Source: Copromyces sp. CBS 386.78 | Taxonomy: Eukaryota > Ascomycota > Sordariomycetes > Sordariales > Sordariaceae | Assembly (NCBI GenBank): GCA_030685235.1 | Contig: MU839104.1 | Location: 124,001-188,000 of the forward strand | DNA length: 64,000 nt | Direction: 5' to 3' | Shown: positions 21,600-31,787 of the stretch, in pieces | Numbering within the stretch: the first letter of the stretch is position 1 | How the letters are laid out: every line of letters starts with the position of its first letter | Translations under genes and position numbers: made by a program | Notes under the pieces: model-generated | What the model was told of the DNA's origin: nothing | Databases searched by the model: none | The model's input: the letters and a program-made list of their open reading frames with translations, nothing else

Positions 21600-24065
21600 C
21601 TACTTGGGGGGATTGTAGGCTACACAGATCAAGTGGCCTACCCGTGTCAAGTACCTGTATGCGGGCCTGTTAGCACGTAACTCTATTCTAGAGTTGAAAT
21701 GGGCAGGAGGGATGACTTACCTCCCCTTGGAGGGGTTTATGAGAGTGAAAGTGAATTTATCTGTAGGTAGCTTGTCAGTGTGTGGGGGGTGGGGGGGGAG
21801 GGACTGGCTTACCTGTGACCGCATAGTAGTTGTCTCCTCTGTTTGATTTTACCCTAGGACCGGCCTAGAAAAGTGGTTAGCATGCCAGAAGAGGATGGTG
21901 GACTCACCTCATATATCTAGGTGAGTTGTATTTGGATAACCTAGATTGCAGCAGTCAGTTTACCAGAAAAGGGACAGGGAGTACTTACCTTACCTAGGTA
22001 TCGGGAAGTGTCGCTGGGTTTGTTTCGGCCTAGAAAGGAGTGAGCTTTTCTGTCGATAAGTGTTCAACTTACCTGTGAGTTATGGGTCTCTTCAATCTAC
22101 AAAGATTAATTAGCTTGCCAACAAAGGAATTTGCCTCTGATGTTTTGAGTTGAAGATAGCTCGGTGTCATCCGACCTGCGAAGGGTGATTAGCTTTCCAG
22201 ATGGAAGGGAATATTACCTAGAGTGGTGAGACAGAGTCCGTTATTTTCCGCTTCTGTCTGCACAAGCCGTCGAATCTAGAGTAAGTCGTCACTATTACGG
22301 GAAGGATAGCGAACTTAGCTTGGACTAGTAGTGTTGAGTTTTGTCATTCTAAAAAAAAACTTAAAAAATGTAGTCAGCTTTCCAACAGAGAGGGAGTAAC
22401 TTAGGTATCTGTGAACGTCGAGTTGCAAATCGGTTGGGTATCGATCGATTTCTGTAATCAAGTGCTCTGTCAGCTTCTAAAGGGAGCCGGATGTTGACTT
22501 ACCCGTGAAGTATTGTGTCTTTACTCCGGTCGGTGTCTCTTGGCTCGTCCTAGAGGTTATCGTCAGCTGTTGTGGATAGATGGACACTGACTCACCTTGT
22601 GCTCTGATCGAGTGACTCTGAAGTGATTTGTTCGGCCTAAAGACACAAAGTCAGCATGTGGACGACTGGACGGTGGCTTACCTTGATATTGGAAATCCGC
22701 GGATATTCTGGTTAATCGAGGGTGAGATGTGGGTGAAATCGCTTTTCGAGGTAAGATTCGGGGTCGGGCTATGACAGGAAGGGCCAAGTCGCATTTCGTT
22801 CTGTGGAAATGTTAGTCGAGGTTCCGAGTTGGGCCCGGGACCGGGCATCGGACGTCGAACGTGGTTCTACGAATTCGTCAGCTTTCCAAGAGATGTGTTG
22901 GGCTTACCTGGGAAATATTATAATTCGTCTCCTGCAGTGAGAAGAGGTCCGACCTAGAAGGAGTCACCTGTCAAGCCAGTAATTGGGTTGACTTACCTGG
23001 AGTATTGGCTCGGCGGGAGTTGATGAGATGGGCTCTCTTTGACCTAGCAAAAATCAGCTTTCACACTATGGGGAGGTTGACTTACCTGAAAGATTGCCTT
23101 GGCGATCATGTCCTATGAAGCAGGTGGTCAGTTCTTCGGTCAAGGGTCGAGATTGACTTACCTCTGATGGTTTTTTATGCTGAAATTGTTATCCTAGAAA
23201 AGCTGTCAGCCACCTAGCGAAGGGAGGGGTCACTTACCTGCGAAACTAACGGGCTTGTTTCATGTGGGTTATGGTTCGGCCTAGAACAGAGACTTAGCTT
23301 TGGACCTAGAGGAGATAACTTACCTGCCATTGTCGCCTTGGGGAAGATGAACCTGCCAGAAAAGTGTCAGCCTCCAGTCAGGGAAGGGGTTGACTTACCT
23401 GTGAAATAATCGTCCGGCAAAAAGTGACCTGTAGATGAGCAGTCAGCAGAGAAATCACTGAGGAGTAACTTACCTACCTATTAAGTATTGAGTTCGGGAA
23501 GGATTGTACCAAGCTAGTGAAAGAAGTGAAAGGTTTATTCGATAAATGGCGGCACTTACCTGTCAGATGTATGGTTTTCGACGGTGTGGTTCTCTAGTAA
23601 ATGGATAGTCAGTTGGTGACCAAAGGGGAGGTCGACTTACCTGCAAGGGGTCGTCGGGACGAATTTCCGGGTGAAAGTATTCTGGAAAGATCGTCAGCTA
23701 TACACTGAAAGAAGAGTTGACTACTTGTGAGAAGGGAACGAGGTGCTCCGAGGTTGGTTCTGCGAGAGGGATTAACTGGGTACAGGAGGTAGAGGGATAA
23801 CTTAACTGGAAGTGAAACCAGGATCAGCGGTTCTGGAGTAGATAGTAGAGATGGATTCGCCTCGAAACGATGATATCGGATGTTGTCTGAAAACGGTCAT
23901 TAGCTTCGTCTCGACATTTTATAAATCGTTGGTTCAGATGAATCTCTCGTATACTCCGCCGTGATATCTGTTGTCAAGGTTGATGGTGTGTTTGTGTTCT
24001 AGAATCTGTGTTGTGACATGGATGTTGAGATGTTCCGCCTGATGACTTCTCAAAAAACTTCCAGA
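21600..24065 (-). other. Microexon-array transcription unit (about 25 introns)
   Basis: Read on the minus strand, a TATA box at 24095-24088 is followed by about 25 introns. Exons as read: 23886-23807, 23759-23725, 23681-23641, 23593-23560, 23513-23474, 23428-23399, 23352-23324, 23280-23238, 23193-23162, 23112-23086, 23043-22997, 22953-22908, 22866-22682, 22636-22596, 22549-22503, 22451-22405, 22348-22319, 22275-22218, 22175-22135, 22096-22073, 22029-21994, 21940-21908, 21864-21813, 21760-21721, then a terminal exon from 21654. About half of the donors are GTAAGT, and others are GTAAGC or GTGAGT. Branch sites are mostly GCTGAC or GCTAAC; acceptors are CTAG or CAG. Introns are mostly 38-53 nt. 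Exon lengths are not multiples of three and no frame stays open throughout, so the product may be non-coding. Ends of the transcript are inferred. No known family is recognised. Confidence 0.75.
21655..23681 (-). repeat. Tandem array of diverged intron-plus-exon units
   Basis: About 22 units, most 65-100 bp long, each made of one microexon and the following intron. Exons tend to begin GCCGAAC or GTCGGAC and to end ATACTTCACAG or similar. Introns tend to begin GTAAGTCAACC, contain GGAAAGCTGAC and end TTTTCTAG. Similarity is partial and spacing varies, so this is old tandem duplication under selection for splice signals, not a simple satellite. The largest unit (exon 22866-22682) contains a relic of another unit whose donor is weak. 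Confidence 0.65.
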
Positions 24066-24087
24066 AACACAGAGGGGACCACAGCCA

Positions 24088-24095
24088 TTTATATA
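24088..24095 (-). promoter_or_regulatory. TATA box of the microexon locus
   Basis: TATATAAA on the minus strand, followed about 30 bases later by a leader containing A/C-rich sequence typical of fungal 5' UTRs. Its position just upstream of the first predicted donor (23954) supports transcription through the array. Confidence 0.6.
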
Positions 24096-24714
24096 CAATG
24101 AGGCCTTGAACAACAAGGGGGTCTATGGCGGCCCATTCCGCGAACAACGGATTGCTTCTCGAACAGAGCTCGGATGAAAACAAAGAGTGTCTGCCCTGCC
24201 TTTCCTCCGGGGAAGTATCCCGGTCTTTATGGGCTACGTTCGCTCAATGCCTGGTAAAAACCATTGGCTGCGAATCTCTACCCAAGTACACGGGATTTCA
24301 CTTTGGGTTCCCCGGTCATTGTGGGCTATTGGCAACACGCGGGTGTGGCTTGACATTGTTCCTCGGAAGTTGGGTCCTGTTGACCCGGCTTTGTCGCGAA
24401 CCAGATACCGGGTCGGCCTCGAGTCCTCAACCCAAATAAGGGCCGTACGCTTGAACAATGAACCAGGCCTGGAAGGGCATCTCGCACAAAAGACAAGACT
24501 TCCTCGAGTGCGAAGTTAAAAGAAGATGATACTGATGTAAGAATGCAACGACATCTGCACGGGTTGCTGCCGAGTGGGTATGAATAACGAATTTCGAACG
24601 CAACGTGAGATTAAAACCAAACATCTTGCAGCAGTGGGAGATAGGAGCAGAAAAAGGCAGACCGTTCTAAGGGAAAAAGGCAAAAAGAAACTTGATACGG
24701 AGATCGTAGCAGAG
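24096..24714. other. Upstream region of the microexon locus
   Basis: Presumed promoter of the minus-strand array. Overlapping frames of about 100 codons occur on the plus strand, but no family motif or splice support is visible. Confidence 0.5.
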
Positions 24715-24722
24715 AAAAAAAA
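24715..24722 (-). terminator. Pol III terminator of tRNA-Leu
   Basis: A run of eight T on the minus strand, 11 bases after the tRNA 3' end, fits a Pol III termination site. A shorter T4 precedes it. Confidence 0.7.
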
Positions 24723-24732
24723 CCAAAAGGTA

Positions 24733-24823
24733 TGACAAGAGTGGGATTCGAACCCACGCCCTTTCGGACTGCGATACTCAGGGATCCTGAACACAGCGCC
24801 TTAGACCGCTCGGCCATCTTGCC
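24733..24823 (-). tRNA. tRNA-Leu (CAG), with an 11-nt intron
   Basis: The acceptor stem GGCAAGA pairs with TCTTGTC, with discriminator A at 24733. The D arm carries the A box TGGCCGAGCGG and the T arm the B box GGTTCGAATCC. A long variable arm of the class II type fits leucine. The anticodon stem CTGTG/CGCAG closes a loop with anticodon CAG at 24789-24787. An 11-nt intron (24785-24775) follows the base next to the anticodon, and its CCTGA can pair with the anticodon loop, as usual for spliced tRNAs. Reads CUG leucine codons. Confidence 0.95.
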
Positions 24824-25496
24824 TTGGATTTTGTTGAAGATGCATAAACATCAAGCACCTATAATGACGACAACAGATACTGCAATTCTTTGGTTGAGAT
24901 ATGAAAACAACAAGGCGAGTTCAAGGTAGCATGAGTTGAGTTGGACACTGGCCAATATGATGAATCCCGGAAGGGGCAGCCCGTTCAGCAAATGGATGAA
25001 CAAAGCACTCTGGAGTGGGGTCGGTCGCACCCAGAAACCTGGTCTTTGCGAGCGATCCAGACCAGAAGGTTGGGAGAAGACGGTATAATAGAATAAAGAA
25101 ACCGGTGTGACGACAAATCCAAAACTCCCATTTGTTCCGTTAGATACATTCTCAAGCATGTTGACCGGGTAAGTATGCCATGCCTCCCAGATAACCACAA
25201 GTTGATGATAAGTCAGAAACAGTAAACATGTGTGCTGTCCTGTAAAACGACCGAAAGATGTGTTCCCAGCATTGAGACCGAAAAGCTGGCGATCAACGCC
25301 TGATAAACCGCAACAATCATTCCGAGCTCTTGAGCTCTCTCCACAGCCAGGTAGAAACAACAGCATCATCTGTTGCTCAGCTCTCTCCACAGCCAGGTAG
25401 AAACAACAGCATCATCTGTTGCTCACCTCTATTCCTCACCTCTTCAGAAGGTCGCACTCAAGTGACCACTCTCTTCCACATTTCCTAATTATCAGT
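24824..25496. other. Intergenic region between tRNA-Leu and atg33
   Basis: Contains a perfect 46-bp tandem duplication (25333-25424) shortly downstream of the atg33 stop. A 179-codon minus-strand frame here lacks an ATG start and is rejected. No gene is seen. Confidence 0.6.
25333..25424. repeat. Perfect 46-bp direct tandem duplication
   Basis: Copies at 25333-25378 and 25379-25424 are identical and adjoin without a spacer. They lie 73-164 bases beyond the atg33 stop codon, probably in its 3' UTR or just after it. Identity suggests a very recent duplication or an assembly artefact. Confidence 0.9.
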
Positions 25497-26328
25497 TCAA
25501 ATAATGACAATAGTCTGCGGACCCAGTCCATCGCCCCAAATGCCGACAACCGACATCAAGAAGGCAACGCCAGCCACAGCGCTCTGGACAATGTTCTTCT
25601 TCAAGAACACCTCCACATTAGCGCGGACCTCTTCACCATTGACATTGGCCAGCCCCTCCTCGACATCCTCAGAGCCCGAAGTCGCCTCGCTGTGGGAAGG
25701 ATCACCGAGAACCTCGTAGCTAGCCTCCAAGCCGCGGGGCGTGCTGCTCTTCTTCTTCTGTTGCTGGCTGCTGCGGGCGGTCACGAACGAGACGGAGGAC
25801 ATGCCGGACGAGAACGAGGCGGGGACGGCGGGGGTGATGAAGCTAAAGTACGGGCCGAAAAAGCCCGAGGTGATGAAGCGGGAGCCGAAGACGAGCAGCG
25901 AGGTGTAGATCAGGTAGGGGTGGCGGTAGGCGCGCGGGGAGAGGTAGTAGGCGATGGCGAAGGCGGAGCCCGAGACGGTGCTCAGTGTGCGCAGGTGCTT
26001 CTTGGCCGAGGTGGATAGCGATTCGAGTGCGCGCGCGGCATCGTTTGCCGATGGGAGGGTCAGGAGGGCGGGGATAGTGAGTGTCGAGAGGGTGAAAGAC
26101 ACGCCCTATGGAGATTGCTGGTTAGTGATTGGATATTCATTCAAGTTGAAGTGTGATAAGTCGAAGTAGAGCGCGGATGCTCGAATCTTCAATTGCGCCG
26201 TTTAGTAGCGTCAAAGTCATTGTCGCGACAGCGAAAAGGAAGAGGTGCGGGAGAGATAGACGTACTGTTAGCAGGCCGAGGGACACGGTCCCTACGAACT
26301 TGAGGACGGAAACGCCTCTCGTAGTCAT
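25497..26328 (-). CDS. atg33: Autophagy-related protein 33 (mitophagy)
   Basis: Two exons, 26328-26266 and 26105-25497, encode 223 residues. The 160-nt intron (GTACGT, CACTAAC branch, CATAG) joins LGLLT to GVSFTLSTLTIPALL at phase 0. In yeast Atg33 is a mitochondrial outer-membrane protein promoting mitophagy in stationary phase. Membrane segments are visible at VSVLKFVGTVSLGLLTGVSF, the AFAIAYYLS region, a stretch around LIYTSLLVFGSRFI, and near the C-terminus (AVAGVAFLMSVVGIWGDG). A polar Ser/Gln/Glu-rich loop separates the last segment. The start codon context and the characteristic N-terminal sequence fix the first exon. Confidence 0.88.
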
Positions 26329-28005
26329 GATTGCAACCTGGCCGTCAACGAAGCCGATGATGCGCGGGGACGATGTAAGATGGAAATGGTTGGGTTCACA
26401 GAAGGTCTGGAATCTCGTCGTGTCGGGTCAAGAGATGTCAAGGGCAAAATCCGAGTCTAGCTTCCTCAGCTTGGGAAGTGGGGATTTCACACTGGGTGCT
26501 AGGTATCGTCACGGTCCGCACAGAGGTCCCGCAGCATGCGATAGCGGGCAGTCAGTCAGTCCACCGTCACCACGGCCGCACGGCAACACCCACCATCACT
26601 GCCAGCCAGTCCCATCCTCCGGGCCTGTCACCTGACGAGATAAATACGGTCCATTATTACCCACGTCTTTTGTGTTCACCTTCGGAACTCTTGCCCAGTG
26701 TGCCTTGACACTTGAAAACTTCCGGCCGTTAATAAGGTGACAGAAGCGGAGAGAAGCATGGACCACTTGCGTCATTGTGAAACTTAGGTAAGGGAAGTGG
26801 GTTGCATGGCACGGGTAGAAGCTCCTCCCCAGCTTCTGTCGACAGCCCATATTAAACCCTAACCCTTTTACAAACTTGGATATTAGAGCCCAAACTGCGA
26901 GTAACGAGACAATATGTCACGCCTGTAAACGGTTGATCTCTCCTCTAGCAGAAATTCGAACGATCAATTGGGTCGTCAAGAACCTATTCTACAAGGTAAT
27001 CATGCTGCCGTGAAGAGTGAAGATTCCGGAATAAAGGTAGTGTGTGGCGTGAAGGTTCTGAAGAATGTCCCGCCTTGGATGTCCCGTGGTGAAGTGTGGT
27101 ATATTTTGCCCTCCGCCCATACCTGGATCACATCATGAGATGTGAATATCGGTTCAAGGTATATTGGCGCTATAGTGGCGGTTGAGCAGTGAACGCCATC
27201 CATTGCCTCTTGGTCGAGATCAAAGGTATCTATTACACTGCCCGCAAAGGAGCCGTCTATACCGCACCTGATCGGCCGAGATCCCACCTCAAGCCCGTGT
27301 TCCTAGCTGCCGTAGGAGGCCTGGTGACTACTCCTTAGGGCAATGACGGAGAATGAAGGTCGGCGAAGGCATGGTCAGTATTGGTGTCCCCAACGAGGCA
27401 ATGGATTGCACGAGGTGTGAGATGATGCGCGAGGTGGTTTGTCTTCAAGTTGAAGGGAGAGAAAGCAGTCAAAAGTAATGACACATGGCAGAGCCTATTC
27501 GTACCATGTTATTCAGTTCGTTGGATAATCAGGTAGGTAGCGGTTGTGCCAGTCACGGTTCTGCGACAGTGTACGGCCGGGTTAAACTGAAGACGAAGTA
27601 TCCGCGCACCGCAGTGGCTCGTTTGGTTGACGGGTTGTTGGACTCGAGGAACGAGTGGTTGATGAATGAGATGGGTCCTTAGCTGGATTGCTGCAAGATT
27701 TGGACACCAAAACGATAGCCGCGTAACAGCAGGCTGAGTGACCAAGCCTTACATGAACCCGTTACCCAACGTGGCTTACTTAGCAGATTAGCGCGATAAG
27801 CATTAACGTTGGTACGTCATCGCCTTGGCTTCCAGCGCACTGAGGGGAAGTGCGAGGGTCTCTTCGTTATAAAAGAGGAAGAGGAACCACAACATCTCAC
27901 GTTATGCCCAAGATACTTGCACATTGAGAAATCTTTTGAAACGACTCAAAACACTACTTTTAAACAACACCATATTCAACTTTGACACCACACATATCCG
28001 ACAAC
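26329..28005. other. Intergenic region between atg33 and the I78 inhibitor gene
   Basis: No gene recognised in 1.7 kb. A telomere-type AAACCCTAACCC motif sits at 26854-26865 and a TATA box for the downstream gene at 27868-27874. Short frames on both strands show no family features. Confidence 0.55.
27868..27874 (+). promoter_or_regulatory. TATA box of the I78 inhibitor gene
   Basis: TATAAAA lies 138 bases before the ATG, followed by an A/C-rich leader. A strong TATA box suggests high or regulated expression. Confidence 0.65.
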
Positions 28006-28322
28006 ATGCCTCTCGTTGTTCCCGGCGTTACCACCAACGACCCCGCGATCCAGAAGACGGAGGAGTGGATGAACAAGTTGTGCGGCAAGACGCTTGCTGA
28101 CCACACTTCGGAGACTGTTAGAACACCCCTTTCGCCGATACATGGGTTTTGAAGACAAGAATGCTGACTCTTTGCTTTTCTCAGACCTTCTGCAAGTCCG
28201 ATCTCCCACAGCCAACCCGCATCATCGAGCCGGGTACCATGGTTACTAAGGATTTCAACCCTGACCGTCTCAACGTACATGTCGGCGAGGATGGGAAGGT
28301 CAGCCACGTTGTCCACGGTTAG
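28006..28322 (+). CDS. Small peptidase inhibitor, I78 family
   Basis: Two exons, 28006-28116 and 28185-28322, encode 82 residues. The 68-nt intron has a GTTAGA donor, a GCTGAC branch site and TCTCAG. The C-terminal half matches the I78 inhibitor pattern: RIIEPGTMVTKDFNPDRLNV followed by a short strand ending in HVVHG. I78 proteins are small single-domain inhibitors of serine peptidases such as subtilases; fungal members are usually cytosolic or vacuolar regulators. There is no signal peptide, so secretion by the classical route is unlikely. A strong TATA box precedes it. Confidence 0.85.
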
Positions 28323-28895
28323 AGAGGAGCACGACGGGTTGATAGAGACGATGAGGACATGATGGCATGACTTGGGAAGTTAATGAGTAATGGAGATAGC
28401 AGCATGGCGCTGTGTTTTACGACTGCGATGAATATACATATAACACTCTACCATAGCTTTGTTTTTAACTTTGGATGAGCACCTTGACGGCTGTTGATAA
28501 ACCGGTTGCCCCGGAGACCCTTCGTAAAGCCCTTTCATTTGTTCAAACGCTGGACTTTGTCGACCGGTCCCTCTATCAGCTCCGCTATGATGACACCCTG
28601 GTCTGCTGCACAGATCCCAGCAAGGCGGCCTTGGCAAGCCGAGATCAAGGCCCCACCTTCGACTTCTTCCCCTCCCCCGCCATCAAACAATGGCCCGTCG
28701 CGACCTACCGTCGCCAGTTTCTTTGATTTCCACCGCGGAGCTCCTTGTCCACTTCAATTCTCAACACAACCACCACAGAGCCACTGTCCCTACATCACGA
28801 CTAGAGATCACGACGATTACGAAATCCGAAATACAGTTCTCAGTTACCACAAACGCATAATCTTGGAAAGTCGCAAAGTCGCAAATACCGCCACC
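28323..28895. other. Intergenic region
   Basis: 3' region of the I78 gene and promoter plus leader of the Tma20 gene. Nothing else is seen. Confidence 0.6.
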
Positions 28896-29666
28896 ATGTT
28901 CAAGAAGGAGTATGACATGCACCGCTTTACACATACCTCTTCTGCTCTCCCTCGCCCTGGTCGCAACCAATGCCGCTTTACTACCCGCCATTACAACACC
29001 CGCTAACTCTTTCTCTCCAACAGCATCACCCCCTCGCCCAAGCAAAAGCTCAAATCCTCGATCCAGCGCAACCTGCGCCAGTCGCTTTTGACCACCTACC
29101 CGCTCCTGACCCCTTTCATCGACGACATCATCCCCAAGAAGGCCTCGCTCGAGCAGATCAAGCTTCCCGACCGCGTCTCTCTGTACGTCATCGACGGTAC
29201 CACCCCCCTTTTTTTCCAGGCCGACACCCCTTCGCAACAAAACACCATCGTGCCCCATCTCAAGCTCGTCCACCGCTTCCCGCAATGCTTCCCCACCATC
29301 AGGATAGACCGCGGCGCCATCCGCTTCGTCCTTTCGGGTGCCACCCTGATGGCCCCCGGCCTGACGAGTAAGGGCGGGCGCCTGCCGATGCCGCATGAGA
29401 GGCCGCCGAGGGAGAAGAGCGCTGCCGAGGCCGAAAATGCGGACGATATCGAGGTGCCTAACGAGGGCGCGGATGAGGAAGGACACTGGAGTCGCGAGCT
29501 GGAGAAGGGCGAGCCGGTTGTCGTCGTCGCCGAGGGCAAGGAGGAGGCTTGCGCTGTGGGAGTGCTGGTTGCGGGGACTAAGGAGATTAAGGAGAAGGGT
29601 AAGGGACCGGTTATCGAGGAGGCGCATTTCCTTGGTGATGGGCTTTGGAGGATGGCGTTGGATTAA
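28896..29666 (+). CDS. tma20: Translation machinery-associated protein 20 (MCT-1 family)
   Basis: Two exons, 28896-28909 and 29024-29666, encode 218 residues. The first exon contributes only MFKK and part of a codon; the intron has GTATGA, CGCTAAC and CAACAG. The N-terminal region (TPSPKQKLKSSIQRN onward) is the MCT-1 fold, and the C-terminal half is a PUA RNA-binding domain (IRFVLSGATLMAPGLTSKGG, then GEPVVVVAEGKEEACAVG). Tma20 with Tma22 (DENR) acts on 40S subunits in recycling and reinitiation. A charged insertion of about 40 residues within the PUA domain, between GATLMAPGLTS and the final strands, makes it longer than the yeast protein (181 residues). Confidence 0.92.
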
Positions 29667-31787
29667 GCATGGAGTCTGTCTGACCCATGGCGGAGAAAAA
29701 GTTGGGGAAAAAGATACCTCCCTACAAAGCGTGTTGGGAGCCGGCCTAGGACGAACAGGGCCTTTTTAGCAATACGGAGGACAGTTGATTAGGTCAAGGG
29801 TTTTCTCTTTCTCCCCGGCCTGCCTATGTCCTTGTTGCTCCGTTTCCCATCTGGTCTACCTAGCTGTTACTGCGTAAGTGGATTCCAAAACCCATGGTGG
29901 TTATGTTTTGCTACACTTCGAGGAGCTGATGAATTATCAGCTGCGGAATTTTTTTACTGATGGAAAGCGCAAGCTTTCTGTTTTGACTTGACCGATTCGT
30001 CTCGGCTGTTGATCCGTTTTAATTTTAATTTTCCAAACTTTCTCAATCTTCCCAGCGTATCCACCCGGGTTTTGTAATCCGTGACTTGTCTCACTCTTAT
30101 TGAAGTTATCTTCCTGGCACTGCATCAAGGATGTCACTTCTTATTTTTGCCGCTTCATTGTCCTCTAAAGATCATCGCAAGCGGATTGCTAGTCTTTTTA
30201 TACTAGAAGGACACTACCTCACATTTACCGGATTTTTCCAAATACATCATCGTTAACTAGCCTCACTACTAAACCTACGCTGACTATTGGTCAACCGAAA
30301 CGGATATTGATGACATGGAAACAGAGTCACTTGACCTTTCTAACTGCCTAGTAAAGGCTACATGCATAATTCACAGACGGTCAGTTTCTGGGACTTCTTC
30401 TTAAGAAACAAACAACACCAGCTCTCCTTTATTAATTCTAGCCCTGACTTGTATTGATGGGCAGGGACACAGGCCGGTAAAAACCCAGTGGGAGAAAAGG
30501 TCTCTGTGCCCCCCGTCAAAATCCCAGAAAAGCTTTCTAATCCCTAAGAATGTATAAGCCGGATGGTCAGAGGGGTAGGTGTACATGCAATGTTGCAGGG
30601 AGAGGCTTACATACTGCAGGCATGATTCACATTCTACCACCATAGAGTCGGTTTCCGTGACTTTTTTTTCGTTTGCCAAGCAGAGAAAAAGGAAAAACGA
30701 AGAAGGAAAAAAAGGAAAAAAAAGAAAAAAAGAAAAAAAAAGAAAAAAAAAGGTAATAATAGGGGGAAAGAAACGTGAATAAAACAAGACCGAATTCCGT
30801 TTATTTAATGCTAGCCCTGGGGTGTATTGTTGGGTATAGCGGTGGTGTTGTCGGCGGCGGTGGTAGTGTTCGTGTTCGGACCTCGTGTATTTTTCGTAGC
30901 CCTGGTGTGTACTGTTGGGCGTTGTGTTGATCAGTTTGGTTTCGGATCATTCTCGTTTATCGATCCTAGCTCTGAGGTATATAGATGGGGGCGTTGGTGG
31001 TATTGTCTTCTTCCTTACAAGAGGATGTCCTAGTGTTGCGTGGGAGATAGTAAGGCGGTCGCCGCCACCACACCCATCTTGTTGGCAGGGCACACACAGG
31101 CTGGTAAAAATCCAGTGGGAGAAAAGGTCTCTGTTCTGTGCCCGCCAACATCCGGACAAAAAAAAAAAACCGAAAACATGGGATATTTTCGGTCCTTGTC
31201 CTCCCCGTCCTCATGTTCCACCTCAGTTCTGTGTGTCTTCTCTTGTCCACGAGAAAGGCGAGGAGGGGAGGTGAAATATGGAGGACTAAACAAATAGTTC
31301 TAGTTATCAAAGGAAACCTGTAAGGAATGACAGTATAAATCTGTTGGCTTTCCTTACCTGTTCAAGGAGAAGGGGGCACGGGAGAAGAAGGAGAGGTTGA
31401 AAAGAGAAGGGGCCAAGAAAGAGGGTGAATGGTTCATTGACAAAGGAAATCGTGATGACTGGGAAAAAAAAGAAACCCCCAAAAACAAGAACGCAAAAAA
31501 AAGGAAAAAAAAGAGATGAAGAAAGGGCAAGGAAAGAAGGTAAAAGAGCGGCGGGCTTCCTATCACGTCCGGGGGAGTGTTGTCGCCCGATGAAGTGTTG
31601 CCTTCCGTGGATGGTGTCAAGCGACCGTTGCTTCCGTCGGAGCTGTTCGCCATGTCGTCGGGGGCGGCGGCGGCGGCGGCGGCGGCTGTTGGTATCGGCT
31701 CCCTTGGCGAGGAGAAGGAGACGCTCAGCTGTGGCAAAGGGAGAAGCAGACTCTCGGCCAAGGTGTTTCTTCGGCCCCCTCAACCAG
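29667..31787. other. Gene-poor region with diverged repeats
   Basis: No convincing gene. A direct repeat of about 55 bp occurs near 30459 and 31084. A shorter motif around TAGCCCTG followed by TGTATTGTTGGG recurs near 30439, 30811, 30898 and 30970. Long A/G-rich and poly-A tracts lie at 30690-30755 and 31490-31515. Reading frames here are composition-driven. Confidence 0.5.
30459..31142 (+). repeat. Pair of diverged direct repeats about 625 bp apart
   Basis: Copies at about 30459-30511 and 31084-31142 share the core GTGGGAGAAAAGGTCTCTGT preceded by ACACAGGC(C/T)GGTAAAAA. The visible differences are mainly C/T transitions, and the second copy also has small insertions. This may be the relic of a repeat touched by RIP, or flanks of a lost element. 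Confidence 0.7.

Noticed and set aside
21655..23681. CRISPR-like repeat-spacer array
   Set aside because: Eukaryotic context, repeats are degenerate and coincide with donor, branch and acceptor sites; no exact repeats.
21655..23954. Intron-encoded snoRNAs in the microexon array
   Set aside because: Introns of 38-53 nt are too short for C/D or H/ACA snoRNAs and show no C or D boxes; the repeated motif is the splice signal set.
24611..24929. Short protein frames crossing the tRNA-Leu
   Set aside because: They translate the tRNA itself (MAERSKA-type peptide is a known tRNA-Leu artefact).
24851..25390. 179-codon minus-strand frame near tRNA-Leu
   Set aside because: Begins with GTG rather than ATG and spans the first copy of the 46-bp duplication into the second; no family features.
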